Source: Natronomonas aquatica | GTDB lineage: Archaea > Halobacteriota > Halobacteria > Halobacteriales > Haloarculaceae | Assembly: GCF_024449025.1 (NCBI RefSeq) | Contig: NZ_JAHLKM010000019.1 | Coordinates: 1-40,249 of the forward strand | DNA length: 40,249 nucleotides | Reading direction: 5' to 3' | Shown: piece by piece, positions 18,347-27,257 of the stretch | Numbering within the stretch: position 1 is the first letter of the stretch | How the letters are laid out: each line of letters opens with the position of its first letter | The notes under the pieces: generated by a model | Database searches by the model: none | The model's input: the letters and a program-made list of their open reading frames with translations, nothing else | What the model was told of the DNA's origin: nothing | Made by a program: the position numbers and the translations under genes

Positions 18347-20776
18347 TTAGGACTCCAAAGTAATTTCACCCTCAGTCTCTGGCGTGATTCGAGAGAGTCG
18401 CATCGCGTTCCCGGTGACGGCCGTCGTCATCCCGGCGTCGCCAGCGAGAACGGCAAGCCAGATGGGGACGTATCCAAACGGGACTGCGACTGCTAGCCCG
18501 GCTTTGACAGCGAGACTCGACCAGATGTTCTGCCGGATAACCCCATTCGCATCATTTGCGAGTTCGTAGAGGTACGGGAGCTTTGCGAGGTCATCGCCCA
18601 TTAAGGCGATGTCGGCGGTCTCCAATGCGGTGTCAGTACCGGCAGCCCCCATCGCCACGCCGACTGTGGCGGTGGCGAGCGCCGGTGCATCGTTGATGCC
18701 GTCACCGACCATCGCAACGCCGTCATACTCCGCAACGAGATCCTCGATCGCAGTCACCTTCTCTTCGGGGAGCAATTCGGCCTGGTACTCGTCGACCTCG
18801 ACCTGTTCGGCGATCGCGCGGGCAGTCCGCTCGTTGTCCCCCGTCAACATCACCGTTCGGGAGACGCCGAGTTGCTTGAGTCGCGTCACTGTTCGCTTCG
18901 CTTCCTGACGGATCTCGTCGGCGACCGCGATGACGCCTTCGAGTTCGTCTTCGGTTCCAACGAGGACGACGGTCTTCCCTTCCGCTTGGAGTTCGGGCAC
19001 GGTCTCTTCGAGAAGATCGAGACAGTTGTTCCGGTCGCACATCTGCCGGGCCGTCCGAGTGACGACACCCCCGTCGGTCGTTGCGTGAACATGCGAGAGG
19101 TCGAAACCCAACTCCTCAAATAGCCCCGGCTTGCCAGCGAAGTGAGGCGTTCCATCGAGATCGGCACGCACACCCTTCCCAGTGATGCTCTCGAAATCAT
19201 CGATCTCACGCCCGGCAACCCCCATACTGCCGGCTTCAGCGACGATCGCCTCGCCAATAGGATGTTCGCTCCGCTGTTCGAGCCCACGTGCACAGCGAAG
19301 AACGTCTTCCTCTGAATTCTCGTTCAATGGAACAACATCAGTAACGGTGAGTTCACCTTTCGTGAGCGTCCCCGTTTTGTCGAAGGCAACGACTTCGACG
19401 GCTCCCATCGCTTCGAGATGGTTTCCACCCTTGATCAAGACGCCGTTCTTTGCGGCACTTGTGATTCCCGACACCACGGAGACAGGTGTCGAGATGACGA
19501 ATGCACACGGGCAGGCCAGGACCAGTAACGTCAGTCCGTAAACGACGGCTGTGGGCCAGGTCGTGCCGAGAACGTACGGGCTTCCCACTGTTGTCAGGAT
19601 GGCGAAGGCGACGACGACCGGCGTGTAGTACGTCGAGAAGCGTTCGACAAACTGCTCACGCTCGGTCTTGTTCGACTGGGCGTCCTCAACCATTTCCACG
19701 ATACGAGAGAGCGTGTTATCGCCGGCCTCAGAGATAACCTCGATTTCGAGATACCCTTCTTCGTTGATCGTGCCAGCGTACACCTCGTCGCCGGATGTCT
19801 TGTCAACGGGTACGCTTTCGCCCGTAATGGGGGCTTGATTGACGGCACTTTCACCGTCAACGACAGTCCCGTCCATCGGGATTTTCTCTCCCGGCTTTAC
19901 AACGACAATGTCTCCGATAGCGACCTCGTCGACGGGAACTGTCTCTGTGCTATCGTCCCGCTTGACGGTCGCCTCGTCGGGGGAGAGATCCATCAGCTCT
20001 CGGAGCGAGTTCCGCGCGCGATCCATCGAGTACCGCTCCAGCAGTTCGGCGACGCTGAACAGGAATGCGAGCGTGGCAGCCTCGAAGTAGAGCGCCTCAC
20101 CGAAGGCGAGGCTCGCAACGAGTGCCCCGAGGATAGCCACCGACATCAAGAAGTCTATATCGAGGTTCAGATTTCGTGCCGAGTAGTAGCCGTTCCTAAG
20201 GATCTCTTGCCCACCGGACGCGACGGCGACAAGAAATAGTACGTCGGCAACCAGCAGTTCCGTGCCGAGAAGACTTCCAATCTGTATATTCTGCCCAGTC
20301 AGGATGAACTCGAAGAGTAGTCCGAGGGCAACGAATCCACCGCTAATCCACGTCTTGAGTGCTCGTGGACTTGCCCAGATGCTCTTGCGTTCCTCAGTCG
20401 GTTTCTGACGTACTGATTCGTCGTTTGAGGTTTCTGTAACATCATATCCGGCACGTTCGATAGCACCGATAACATCGGTTTCTCCCGCCCTCGAAGAATC
20501 GTACGTGACAATGATGGTCCCGGTCGTCGGCTGGGTTTCGTATGCCGTGACACCACTGACCCTGTCGAGGGCATTTTCGATTTTGCCCGCGCACGAAGGA
20601 CAATCCATCTCCGGGACTGAGAGCTGTGCAACGTTTCCTTGGTCGATTGGTGATGAAACGCCATCAAAGCCCCGTTCTGGGTGTTGGGCGTGCTTGTGAT
20701 CCCTCTTTTCGTGATCGTGGGTGTGATCCGGTGGGTCACCACTTCTGCTGTGGGTATCGTCGTCAGGTGAGGTCAT
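18347..20776 (-). CDS. zntA: Zn/Cd/Pb-translocating P1B-2 ATPase
   Basis: 809 residues. The N-terminus is His-rich (HTHDHEKRDHKHAQH) and precedes an HMA domain with EMDCPSCAGK (Cys 59, Cys 62). CPC lies at 422-424 within ACPCAFVISTPVS, the form typical of the Zn/Cd group, and DKTGTL gives the phosphorylated Asp 466. SEHPIGEA, GDGINDAPALA and the MGDDLAKLP loop are present, with an Asp in the last membrane helix (AGDAGMT). All support Zn2+/Cd2+ export. A TATA-like TTTAATAAAT at about 20799-20808 lies 27 bp upstream of ATG 20776, predicting a leaderless transcript. It heads the operon with the CDF and STAS-like genes. Co2+ or Pb2+ cannot be excluded. Confidence 0.92.
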   Translation of the reverse strand: MTSPDDDTHSRSGDPPDHTHDHEKRDHKHAQHPERGFDGVSSPIDQGNVAQLSVPEMDCPSCAGKIENALDRVSGVTAYETQPTTGTIIVTYDSSRAGETDVIGAIERAGYDVTETSNDESVRQKPTEERKSIWASPRALKTWISGGFVALGLLFEFILTGQNIQIGSLLGTELLVADVLFLVAVASGGQEILRNGYYSARNLNLDIDFLMSVAILGALVASLAFGEALYFEAATLAFLFSVAELLERYSMDRARNSLRELMDLSPDEATVKRDDSTETVPVDEVAIGDIVVVKPGEKIPMDGTVVDGESAVNQAPITGESVPVDKTSGDEVYAGTINEEGYLEIEVISEAGDNTLSRIVEMVEDAQSNKTEREQFVERFSTYYTPVVVAFAILTTVGSPYVLGTTWPTAVVYGLTLLVLACPCAFVISTPVSVVSGITSAAKNGVLIKGGNHLEAMGAVEVVAFDKTGTLTKGELTVTDVVPLNENSEEDVLRCARGLEQRSEHPIGEAIVAEAGSMGVAGREIDDFESITGKGVRADLDGTPHFAGKPGLFEELGFDLSHVHATTDGGVVTRTARQMCDRNNCLDLLEETVPELQAEGKTVVLVGTEDELEGVIAVADEIRQEAKRTVTRLKQLGVSRTVMLTGDNERTARAIAEQVEVDEYQAELLPEEKVTAIEDLVAEYDGVAMVGDGINDAPALATATVGVAMGAAGTDTALETADIALMGDDLAKLPYLYELANDANGVIRQNIWSSLAVKAGLAVAVPFGYVPIWLAVLAGDAGMTTAVTGNAMRLSRITPETEGEITLES

Positions 20777-20882
20777 TACTCACCACTACCCACCACAGAT
20801 TTATTAAATCGGCTGCTATAAAACACCCTTTCTATAGTATACTCTAATAAAAAATCCAAATCTAGTTATTAATTCCGCCAAG

Positions 20883-21305
20883 TTATTCCACTCGAACTGT
20901 CCCGACCATCCCAGAACTCTCATGTGGAATACAATAGTATCCGTACGTTCCGGGTTGATCGAACGTGTACTCGTAGTTCTCGCCCGGAGCGATGAGTCCC
21001 TCAGCAATCCGGTTCCTTGCAACACTTTCTGACTCGAAGTCACCACTTGCGAAGTACGTCGCCTCTTCTGGAATCTCGTCTTCATACGCTGTGACCGTAT
21101 GCTGAATATCGCTCTCGTTCGTCCACGTTACCGTCTCCCCAGATTCGATCGTCGCAGTCTTCGGTTCAAACGTGTGGCTGTCGGGCATCGTGACGGTCTG
21201 GCTCGACGATGACAATCCGTTCAAACATCCGGCGGTGGTGAGCATACCTAGGGTGACAGTGCTAAGTCGCAATACGGTCCGTCGGTCGTAGACTTTGAGT
21301 GGCAT
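20883..21305 (-). CDS. Halocyanin-like blue copper lipoprotein
   Basis: 140 residues. The N-terminus has RRTVLR and a hydrophobic stretch, then a lipobox TTAGC with Cys 27 as the lipidation site, so export (probably by Tat) and anchoring to the outer face of the membrane are predicted. The mature part is a cupredoxin; the copper ligands are His 69 (IQHT), Cys 125, His 128 and Met 133 (YYCIPHESSGM). Such proteins shuttle electrons or bind copper. The start follows the ZIP stop by 24 bp on the same strand, so it is the third gene of the multicopper oxidase, ZIP, halocyanin operon. It may donate or accept electrons for the oxidase. Confidence 0.9.
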   Translation of the reverse strand: MPLKVYDRRTVLRLSTVTLGMLTTAGCLNGLSSSSQTVTMPDSHTFEPKTATIESGETVTWTNESDIQHTVTAYEDEIPEEATYFASGDFESESVARNRIAEGLIAPGENYEYTFDQPGTYGYYCIPHESSGMVGTVRVE

Positions 21306-21329
21306 TGGAACTGAGATAGGTGGTTCCTA

Positions 21330-22580
21330 TTAGAGCACCACGAAGAGGTCGGTCACGTACATAACGGCGAGGCCGAGCAGGAATGCAAGCAGATTCGTGG
21401 CGCTGGCAACACGACCGCCAGCATCCCGGACCATCCCCGCAATTTCCCAATTGACCTGCAGGATTGCACCCACCCCGATTGCGAGGAAGAAGGCACCAAT
21501 CGTCGGCGAGTATGCGAGACTGCCGATCCAACCACCGAGGATAACGGGCGCGCCGGCGATGATGCCGAGTGCGGTGAAGTGCTTGAGCGACGGGCGTTTT
21601 CCGCGGGCAACCGGCGCAACGACAGCCGGGCCTTCCGTCACGTTGTGAAGCATGAATCCGATCACGAGGAAAGCACCAAGCGACACACGCCCGAGTGCAA
21701 ACGAACTCCCGATGGCAAGCCCCTCAGCGAGGTTGTGCAGGCCGATCCCAACCGCGACCAGATACGCGATCCAGAGACCGCTACTCGCCCGATTATCACC
21801 GGCTGCAACACGACCTTCACGCCACGCGCTGATCGCCTGGACGAGCAGGAGTGCGCCGAAGATCCCGAAGACGACCAAGAGATTCCCTTCGTACGCGCCC
21901 GGAACTCGTTCGGCGAGTTCGAACGCTTCGAACCCGGCGTCAAACGCCAAGAAGCCCAGTACGCCGGCCGCAAACAAGAGCACGGCGTGTAGCCACCGAT
22001 CGCTCATCGTCTTGATGTAGGGGAACCAGAGCATCCCTAATGCGACCGGGATCACGCCCACGAACAGTCCAATTACTGCGAGTGTCCCAAGCAGTCCGAG
22101 GCTAAATCCGGGTGATTGGCTCGGAGCGACGATCGTATTATGGAAGGTCGCTCCCTCAGAGAGTACGAGAGCGACTTCGAGATCCCACCCTGGATTCCAG
22201 TGATACGGGATCACGACCTGTGCGCTTTCCATCGGGGCGAGCGTTCGGTCACCACCAGCTCCTTCGACACGGAAATCCCAGTAGGCTTCATCGACCAGGA
22301 CTTGCGAAATTGTCACGGACTCGGGCCCGTTATTCGTCACGTGAAGCACGACCGTTTCGTCGCTCGGAAGCGTCGTGTGCGTGACCGTTACGTCAGGAAG
22401 TGGTTCGCCGCTCTGAACCCCGGCGAGCGGTGACGTGAACGCAAACACGCCTAAAACGAGTCCGAGCAACACGATCGGGAGTAACGCACTGACCCATTTC
22501 GGAAGGCCGAGCGGTTGTGTTATCTCGTTCTCAGCTGGTACACTACCGTCCGTTGTCGAATCCCGTGTCTTGTCCGTCAT
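21330..22580 (-). CDS. ZIP-family metal transporter with N-terminal extracytoplasmic domain
   Basis: 416 residues. One membrane anchor (residues about 28-50) is followed by a ~110-residue soluble domain with beta-strand character (VTVTHTTLPSDETVVLHVTN; VVIPYHWNPGWDLEVALVL). Seven or eight membrane segments then carry the ZIP metal site: GIGLHNLAEGLAIG and GFMLHNVTEGPAVV (the usual HNxPEG replaced by HN-LA/VT-EG). ZIP proteins move Zn2+, Fe2+, Mn2+ or Cd2+ into the cytoplasm. The start codon lies one base after the multicopper oxidase stop, so the two are coupled. Ferroxidase-linked or copper-linked uptake is plausible; the ion is not fixed by sequence. Confidence 0.85.
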   Translation of the reverse strand: MTDKTRDSTTDGSVPAENEITQPLGLPKWVSALLPIVLLGLVLGVFAFTSPLAGVQSGEPLPDVTVTHTTLPSDETVVLHVTNNGPESVTISQVLVDEAYWDFRVEGAGGDRTLAPMESAQVVIPYHWNPGWDLEVALVLSEGATFHNTIVAPSQSPGFSLGLLGTLAVIGLFVGVIPVALGMLWFPYIKTMSDRWLHAVLLFAAGVLGFLAFDAGFEAFELAERVPGAYEGNLLVVFGIFGALLLVQAISAWREGRVAAGDNRASSGLWIAYLVAVGIGLHNLAEGLAIGSSFALGRVSLGAFLVIGFMLHNVTEGPAVVAPVARGKRPSLKHFTALGIIAGAPVILGGWIGSLAYSPTIGAFFLAIGVGAILQVNWEIAGMVRDAGGRVASATNLLAFLLGLAVMYVTDLFVVL

Positions 22581-22581
22581 G

Positions 22582-23841
22582 TTAGACCACCTCGAAGAAG
22601 CTCATCCAGCCGAGTTCGGCGAACTCCGACTGATGGGCGTGGAACATGTACAGCCCGGGCTCGTGGTCCGAGTAGTCAATCTCGATGATACCGCGCTGAG
22701 CCTGGCACTGCATGATCGTGTCCACGGTCTTGTTTGTCGGCGTCAGCGTCGTCCCGTGGTCGTAATAGTCGAAGAACTGTGAGTGCGTATGGAACGAATT
22801 GATGAGGTCGAATTCCGTTGCATTGGAGAGGTACACGCGCTGGCGTTCGTTCTTGTCGATTTGGATAGGCCGTTTCGTCTCGCCCGCCGTCCAGTTACCG
22901 TTGCCGTCGGTGCTACCGACCCCGTAGCCGAACGCCCGTGTGTTCGCCGCGTAGACCTCGTTGCCGCCGTCGAAGTTGGTGTCGAACGAGTTCATCACCA
23001 TCACCATCTCGTTGACGGCGTGGTTTTCGGCGTACTCGTGATTCCGGCTCTTCGCCTCTCCGACGAGCTGCTCTCGGAAGTCGTCGGTAATCGGACCCGG
23101 GTAATTGACGTACTCGCGTGGATTATCCCTGACGCGTTCGGGGTCCGGATCGACGATGATCGTGCCGTAGAGTCCGCGGTGGATGTGCTCTTTCAACGGG
23201 AGTGAGTGGCAGTGATAGAAGTGCGTGCCAGCGGGTTGAGCGATCCATTCGTAGGTGAATGACTCGCCCGTATCGAGTACGCCAGGCCCGTTCTGTGGAA
23301 TCCCATCCATTCGCGGGTTGAGATTCTTCAAGTGTGGATGAATCGTGTGGGCATGTCGCCCAAGGTTCGTAAATTTGACACGAATCAGGTCGCCCTCAAC
23401 CGCACGGATTGTCGGACCTGGCACCTGGCCGTTGAACGCCCACGCTTGGAACTCAACGCCCGGGGCGATGGTGATTGTCGTGTCGACGGCCGTGAACTCG
23501 AATTCCCGTACGGTTCGGCCATTCTCCTCGTAAACCTGTTGAGGAACGTTATCTTGCCCGCTGTCCCCGGTATTGAATGCAGTAAGGAACTCGTGCGGGT
23601 CGAAATCCAAATCCTGGTATTCACCTACCGCACCGAAGTTACCGTGTTCTTCCTCGTCCTCGTGGTCAGACGAGGCACTTACTTGAGTACTCCCGAGTCC
23701 GACTGCTGCACTCCCGGCGATACCGAGACTGCCGAGTACCGTGCGGCGACTGACGCTCGCTTCATCAGTGAGCGATTCGACCAGTCGCTGTTCGAGTCGT
23801 TCTGTGACATCCGCTGCACTACCGTAATCTATCGATGGCAT
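22582..23841 (-). CDS. Tat-exported two-domain multicopper oxidase
   Basis: 419 residues. A twin-arginine signal starts at SRRTVLGSLGIAG (Arg 32-33). Two cupredoxin domains follow. Copper-binding motifs are HTIHPH (near 165-170), GTHFYHCHSLPLKEHIH (about 205-221, type 1 Cys 211), NSFHTHSQFF and MFHAHQSEFAELGW near the C-terminus. The second domain lacks a type 1 Cys, so the layout is that of two-domain oxidases or NirK-like reductases rather than three-domain laccases. The typical nitrite reductase Met ligand segment is not obvious. It is the first gene of the operon with ZIP and halocyanin, preceded by a TATA box and a dyad operator at 23897-23938. Ferroxidase or cuprous oxidase activity is inferred. 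Confidence 0.85.
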   Translation of the reverse strand: MPSIDYGSAADVTERLEQRLVESLTDEASVSRRTVLGSLGIAGSAAVGLGSTQVSASSDHEDEEEHGNFGAVGEYQDLDFDPHEFLTAFNTGDSGQDNVPQQVYEENGRTVREFEFTAVDTTITIAPGVEFQAWAFNGQVPGPTIRAVEGDLIRVKFTNLGRHAHTIHPHLKNLNPRMDGIPQNGPGVLDTGESFTYEWIAQPAGTHFYHCHSLPLKEHIHRGLYGTIIVDPDPERVRDNPREYVNYPGPITDDFREQLVGEAKSRNHEYAENHAVNEMVMVMNSFDTNFDGGNEVYAANTRAFGYGVGSTDGNGNWTAGETKRPIQIDKNERQRVYLSNATEFDLINSFHTHSQFFDYYDHGTTLTPTNKTVDTIMQCQAQRGIIEIDYSDHEPGLYMFHAHQSEFAELGWMSFFEVV

Positions 23842-23896
23842 GATCTCCTCTGCCGGTCAAGCCTTCGGATACTCATAAGCGCTAGTTGATCCACAC

Positions 23897-23938
23897 AATA
23901 TATAAATTAGACGGCTCTAAATTTAGAATGAGTCTAAA
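23897..23938 (-). promoter_or_regulatory. Promoter and DtxR/SirR-like operator of the oxidase-ZIP operon
   Basis: On the minus strand the TATA box is taatttatata (23898-23908), about 60 bp upstream of ATG 23841, giving a leader of roughly 34 nt. Immediately upstream are two overlapping dyads: ATTAGA (23906-23911) with TCTAAA (23916-23921), and TTTAGA (23922-23927) with TCTAAA (23933-23938). The central CTAAATTTAG is itself palindromic. The TTAGA/TCTAA half-sites resemble operators of DtxR/MntR/SirR metal regulators, and a metal-dependent repressor would block TBP here. This is inference from sequence pattern. Confidence 0.6.
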
Positions 23939-23969
23939 CTAACGCAGGGGTGACGGGCTTTTGAGCAGC

Positions 23970-24260
23970 TTAGTTAGTATCCCTAGTGACCGATTTGGTG
24001 GATATAGAGCGTGCAACTTCTGCGGGTAGTGCAACTGGTTCGTCTTCATTACCTGGATCAAGTGTGACCATCCCAAACGATGTGATCTCGATGATTTCTA
24101 CTACAGTTCTGCGATGAATCCCGTGTGCGGACAGGTACCGGAGTAGAACTAGATCTTTGTCCAGCACCCGTTCATTTCGAACGCTGTCATCCACCTGATA
24201 ATCAGCAAGCGTGTCATGAATTATTGGATCCCCCCGGAGAGTCCGCGATCGCTTCGCACT
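23970..24260 (-). pseudogene. C-terminal fragment of a DtxR/SirR-type metal regulator
   Basis: A 74-residue frame from GTG 24194 carries LVLLRYLSAHGI, then VVEIIEITSFGMVTLDPG and PVALPAEVARSI, the pattern of the FeoA/SH3-like C-terminal domain of DtxR-family regulators. The frame stays open upstream to a stop at 24261-24263, with RGDPIIHDTLADYQ before the GTG, but no winged-helix DNA-binding domain is present in any frame. The normal protein has about 140 further N-terminal residues. It lies 129 bp from the oxidase start, just outside the operator, where the regulator gene would be expected. Inference: a regulator truncated by a rearrangement near 24250-24320. A free-standing FeoA-like protein is the alternative. 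Confidence 0.6.
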
Positions 24261-24799
24261 CTATCGCGGAAATGTGGCGTAATAGTTAAATATATGTTTA
24301 TAAATAGCAATTTTTATATATAATTATTCAGTGGTGGACTGTACATCGCAAAGTGGGTCGGATCCATTGATCCGGTAGTATTGTTGGGAATGGTCATATC
24401 GATGATCGGGTTGACCATTTTTATTGGGACTCTTAGCAAGATATGGGTACTGTATCTTGCACAGTACGTCCTAATAGCATCCAGAGAGGACTGTTTCACT
24501 ATCTTTGGTAAGAGCCTACGGAGTCTTACTGTATTCGGCAACAGTGGGTGTCCTCAATAGGCGATTGATTTAGTACTATCTCCCTTTCGAATATCACAGA
24601 AGCCCGGAAGGCACCGCCCCCCGTTTGGTGGCCGAGTGAACTCCAGAAGAAAATGACCGGTCAAACTCACGCTAAAACGAGAAATCGGCGGTAGAGAGAT
24701 TCTATCTACCGTTTAGGGCGGCTAAGAATCGTTCGGTGTTTGGATGGGCCCTGCCGGAATATTCCGTCTGAGATGAAGTAGTGTTGTTCGAATTATCGG
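24261..24799. other. Remnant-like region between DtxR fragment and integrase
   Basis: 540 bases. A very A/T-rich tract runs from about 24280 to 24325. On the plus strand a frame at 24390-24560 (56 codons) encodes a hydrophobic start, MVISMIGLTIFIGTLSKIW, and could be the tail of a lost membrane protein, because the frame is open back to a stop just upstream at about 24312. No homology is recognised. The minus-strand frame 24314-24541 looks like its shadow. The rest, to the integrase stop, shows no gene. Confidence 0.35.
24689..24711 (-). terminator. Possible hairpin terminator downstream of the integrase
   Basis: Arms cggtaga (24689-24695) and tctaccg (24705-24711) flank a 9-nt loop. On the minus strand the hairpin lies about 90 nt past the integrase stop and is followed by moderately T-rich sequence (tttctcgttttag). 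It could equally be an integrase-binding repeat. Confidence 0.3.
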
Positions 24800-25909
24800 T
24801 CAGAAATATCCGCCATTAGAATCAGATTGTTTTTGCAGTTCCCTACGGCGAAGATCTCGCTGTTCCTTCTCACTGAGTTCGCTGTAGTGTTCTTCTATGA
24901 TCTCCTCGCTCACATCGCAGCGATCACTGATTGTGTGTAGCGAAACACCTCGTCGAAGAAGATCTGAAATGTATCCATGACGAAGCGCAACCGGTGGTTT
25001 ACTCTCTGGACATTTCGAAGCGTGCCCCCCAGATTTCATCGCTTTGCAGTCATCGGGATTATTCCCAGCAGGGCACTCTTTGCCGACCACGCATGGGCGA
25101 CTCCATTTGTAGACATACTTGCGAATCGACGAGTCGGACAACCTTCCGTTAGTGCTTGCCAACAACGGAGACCTACCGTTCACCTCTACGTCAACCCGAT
25201 GCGTGTCGATATAGTCCTGAACGACTTGGGCAGCTTCATCATTCAGATACACGGTATTCTCGCTCTTAACGCCGTTCTTGAGCCGAGTTTCCCCTTCACG
25301 GTGCTGGAACTCTATGTATGTCTCATCTTCCGTGAAATGTACGTCACTACAGTCAAGCGACCGCAGACCGCTTGGACGGCGTCCTGTAGCCGTGAAGAGG
25401 ATCCAGACCACATGCTCACGCGTTGCGTACTCGTATTTCTCAAGATGAGTCAAAATCGAATCCAGCTCATCAGCAGTGAATTCTATGTCCCGTTTCCCTT
25501 CACCGGGATTTAGCGTCGGGATCTTGATTTTGGTATGGAGATGTTGAGGCGCAGCGTCAATTGACTCCAGGAAGCGAATGAACTTCCGAAGTAGGTACAT
25601 CTCGTCACGCATCGTCTTATTCGATAGTGAACCCTCTTTTTCGTGCGCTTCGTCACGTCGCCAGATTTTGAATTTCTGTAGCAGGCGTCCGTTGAATTCG
25701 GTCGTGTCTGTGGTGTCTTGTTTTTCGCAGAATTTCACGAACCGTTCCAGCTCATCTTCGTACTCAGAGAGGGTATTGGGTGCGAGCTCTGATCGTTCCT
25801 CGTCAAGAAACATTTGAACCGCTTCCGCGGGCGCGAGCGGTTCCAGTGAAGGACTCGAACCATCGATGACCTGCTGAATCTCGTCCAGCAATTCGCGGTC
25901 GGCCGTCAT
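24800..25909 (-). CDS. Tyrosine recombinase/integrase (XerC/D-like), first copy
   Basis: 369 residues. A SAM-like core-binding domain (about 25-130) precedes the catalytic domain. Catalytic positions seen are Arg in ATGRRPSGLRSLDCSDV, Lys in LKNGVKS, Arg in PPVALRHGYIS and Tyr in IEEHYSEL. The usual His of the HxxR box is Val here. An inserted Cys-rich segment (CVVGKECPAGNNPDDC, then ASKCPE) matches the four-Cys arrangement in the second integrase of this window and may bind zinc. Haloarchaeal elements use such enzymes for site-specific integration. It is divergent from the unknown gene at 26064, with a palindrome between them. The missing His may reduce activity. Confidence 0.85.
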   Translation of the reverse strand: MTADRELLDEIQQVIDGSSPSLEPLAPAEAVQMFLDEERSELAPNTLSEYEDELERFVKFCEKQDTTDTTEFNGRLLQKFKIWRRDEAHEKEGSLSNKTMRDEMYLLRKFIRFLESIDAAPQHLHTKIKIPTLNPGEGKRDIEFTADELDSILTHLEKYEYATREHVVWILFTATGRRPSGLRSLDCSDVHFTEDETYIEFQHREGETRLKNGVKSENTVYLNDEAAQVVQDYIDTHRVDVEVNGRSPLLASTNGRLSDSSIRKYVYKWSRPCVVGKECPAGNNPDDCKAMKSGGHASKCPESKPPVALRHGYISDLLRRGVSLHTISDRCDVSEEIIEEHYSELSEKEQRDLRRRELQKQSDSNGGYF

Positions 25910-25994
25910 TAGAGACGACCCCCGTAGATCTGCGTGTTTATCGCGTTGTACTGCTGTCGCTCACGGGTTGTTGTTCGTCGCATACAAGCGACGG

Positions 25995-26056
25995 GAAACT
26001 TGAAAAGTCCCTTTGGGTGAGCACCCAAACCACTTTAGGACCTGCCTTTTATAAGC
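25995..26056. promoter_or_regulatory. Divergent promoter/operator between integrase and unknown gene
   Basis: The palindrome tttgggtg-ag-cacccaaa (26012-26029) has perfect 8-bp arms. A TATA-like cttttataag (about 26046-26055) read on the minus strand would place the integrase transcript start inside the palindrome and give a ~114-nt leader; ctttagg (26033-26039) is about 28 bp before ATG 26064 on the plus strand. The box gaaacttgaaaagt (25995-26008) is shared with the recombinase leader at 3128. The layout suggests one regulator controlling both directions. Confidence 0.5.
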
Positions 26057-26063
26057 CGTCAGT

Positions 26064-27257
26064 ATGGGTGACAGTCTCTGGAATCTTGATGAAGTGAGCG
26101 CAGGTGAACAACGTGTCCTGAGCGAGAAAGAGCGAGAGTTCCTGATGAGTGGTGATCCTGGATCATACACAAGTGCGAAGATGGAACGGCGCGCTGCCGA
26201 AAAGGCCGAAAAATTACCTGATCGGATTCAACAACTTGTCGATGACGTTTGTTTGCTCTACTATCGCGGCTACGTAGGGACAAGTGAAACCCGTGAGATC
26301 TGGGAAGATTTGCTTACAATCACAAACCGATCTCAGATCGTTCGAGATTCACCCATAGTACAAACAGAACAAAGTTCAGAGATTGACCTCGGGTTTGAAA
26401 TTGGGAGCCTGATCCGGATGCTCCACGGTGGAGATTCATTTCCCGATTTCACATGGGGTACGATCGTCGGACTCGCCGGTGAATCATCTGAGAACTGGGA
26501 GACTGAAGCAAAGAATCTAGTAGAGCTATTCGATAACTTAGAAGAACGCTATGAATGGCGGTTGTTTTCCGCTGGTGCGGAAGCTCAGTTAGACGATGGA
26601 TTCACAGAAGAACGAGAGGAGATCAGGGAAATTTTACGTGACTACGGATTTGCTCCAGCTCCCCCACTCGTTCATTCGATACTCTTGGAGTCCACTGACG
26701 ACGGAGAACAGAGTCTGATAGAGCATACGGAGAGGTCATGGCGGGCAGATCCAGATCAGACTGACCACCCAACGCCACCAGATGAACACCCTTCTACAGA
26801 GGAAATGCGTCAATCAGGCTTTGAGTTGGTTGTTTCCCGGCTGGAAGAACAGACACACCTTCGTGATCTTGATCGCCTCGCCAAGGATCTAAGAGAAGAT
26901 GCGATACGAATCCAACAGCCAGGCTGGCGGAAAGTCGATATTGATCAAGCATTCCGTGTTATTGCAGAGAATGATGAGACACAGATTCAAGAGTTTGATC
27001 AGACAGAAGAGAAAGGGCAAAACAATATGACAACCGCACTTCGTAGACTTTCATATAAGGATTCACCAACGGTGAATCGGCCAGTAATTCAAGAAAACGA
27101 AGGAGACAACATCTACTGGAGTTTGACATCCTACGGAGAACTATTGTATGAAGTACGCGTCGTACACAACTGTTCCACGAACTGGATGTACGACTACATC
27201 GCAAACTCAGGGGAAATCAGCGATGAGATCAGCCAACTAATTTCAGAGCTTATCTAA
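26064..27257 (+). CDS. Hypothetical protein with C-terminal winged-helix-like domain
   Basis: 397 acidic residues. The N-terminus (LSEKEREFLMSGDPGSYTS..KMERRAAEKAEKLPDRIQQLVDDV) is a charged helical region. A middle part is rich in Glu and Leu (VELFDNLEERYEWRLFSAGAEA). The last ~80 residues (MTTALRRLSYKDSP ... NIYWSLTSYGELLYEVRVVHN) look like a winged-helix unit. No known family is recognised with confidence; similar N-terminal helices occur in haloarchaeal plasmid or element proteins. It is divergent from the integrase across a palindromic operator, so it may be a regulator or accessory protein of the integrated element. Confidence 0.65.
   Translation: MGDSLWNLDEVSAGEQRVLSEKEREFLMSGDPGSYTSAKMERRAAEKAEKLPDRIQQLVDDVCLLYYRGYVGTSETREIWEDLLTITNRSQIVRDSPIVQTEQSSEIDLGFEIGSLIRMLHGGDSFPDFTWGTIVGLAGESSENWETEAKNLVELFDNLEERYEWRLFSAGAEAQLDDGFTEEREEIREILRDYGFAPAPPLVHSILLESTDDGEQSLIEHTERSWRADPDQTDHPTPPDEHPSTEEMRQSGFELVVSRLEEQTHLRDLDRLAKDLREDAIRIQQPGWRKVDIDQAFRVIAENDETQIQEFDQTEEKGQNNMTTALRRLSYKDSPTVNRPVIQENEGDNIYWSLTSYGELLYEVRVVHNCSTNWMYDYIANSGEISDEISQLISELI

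Noticed and set aside
24314-24541. Minus-strand 75-codon frame opposite the hydrophobic fragment
   Set aside because: Probable shadow of the plus-strand remnant; no motif recognised.
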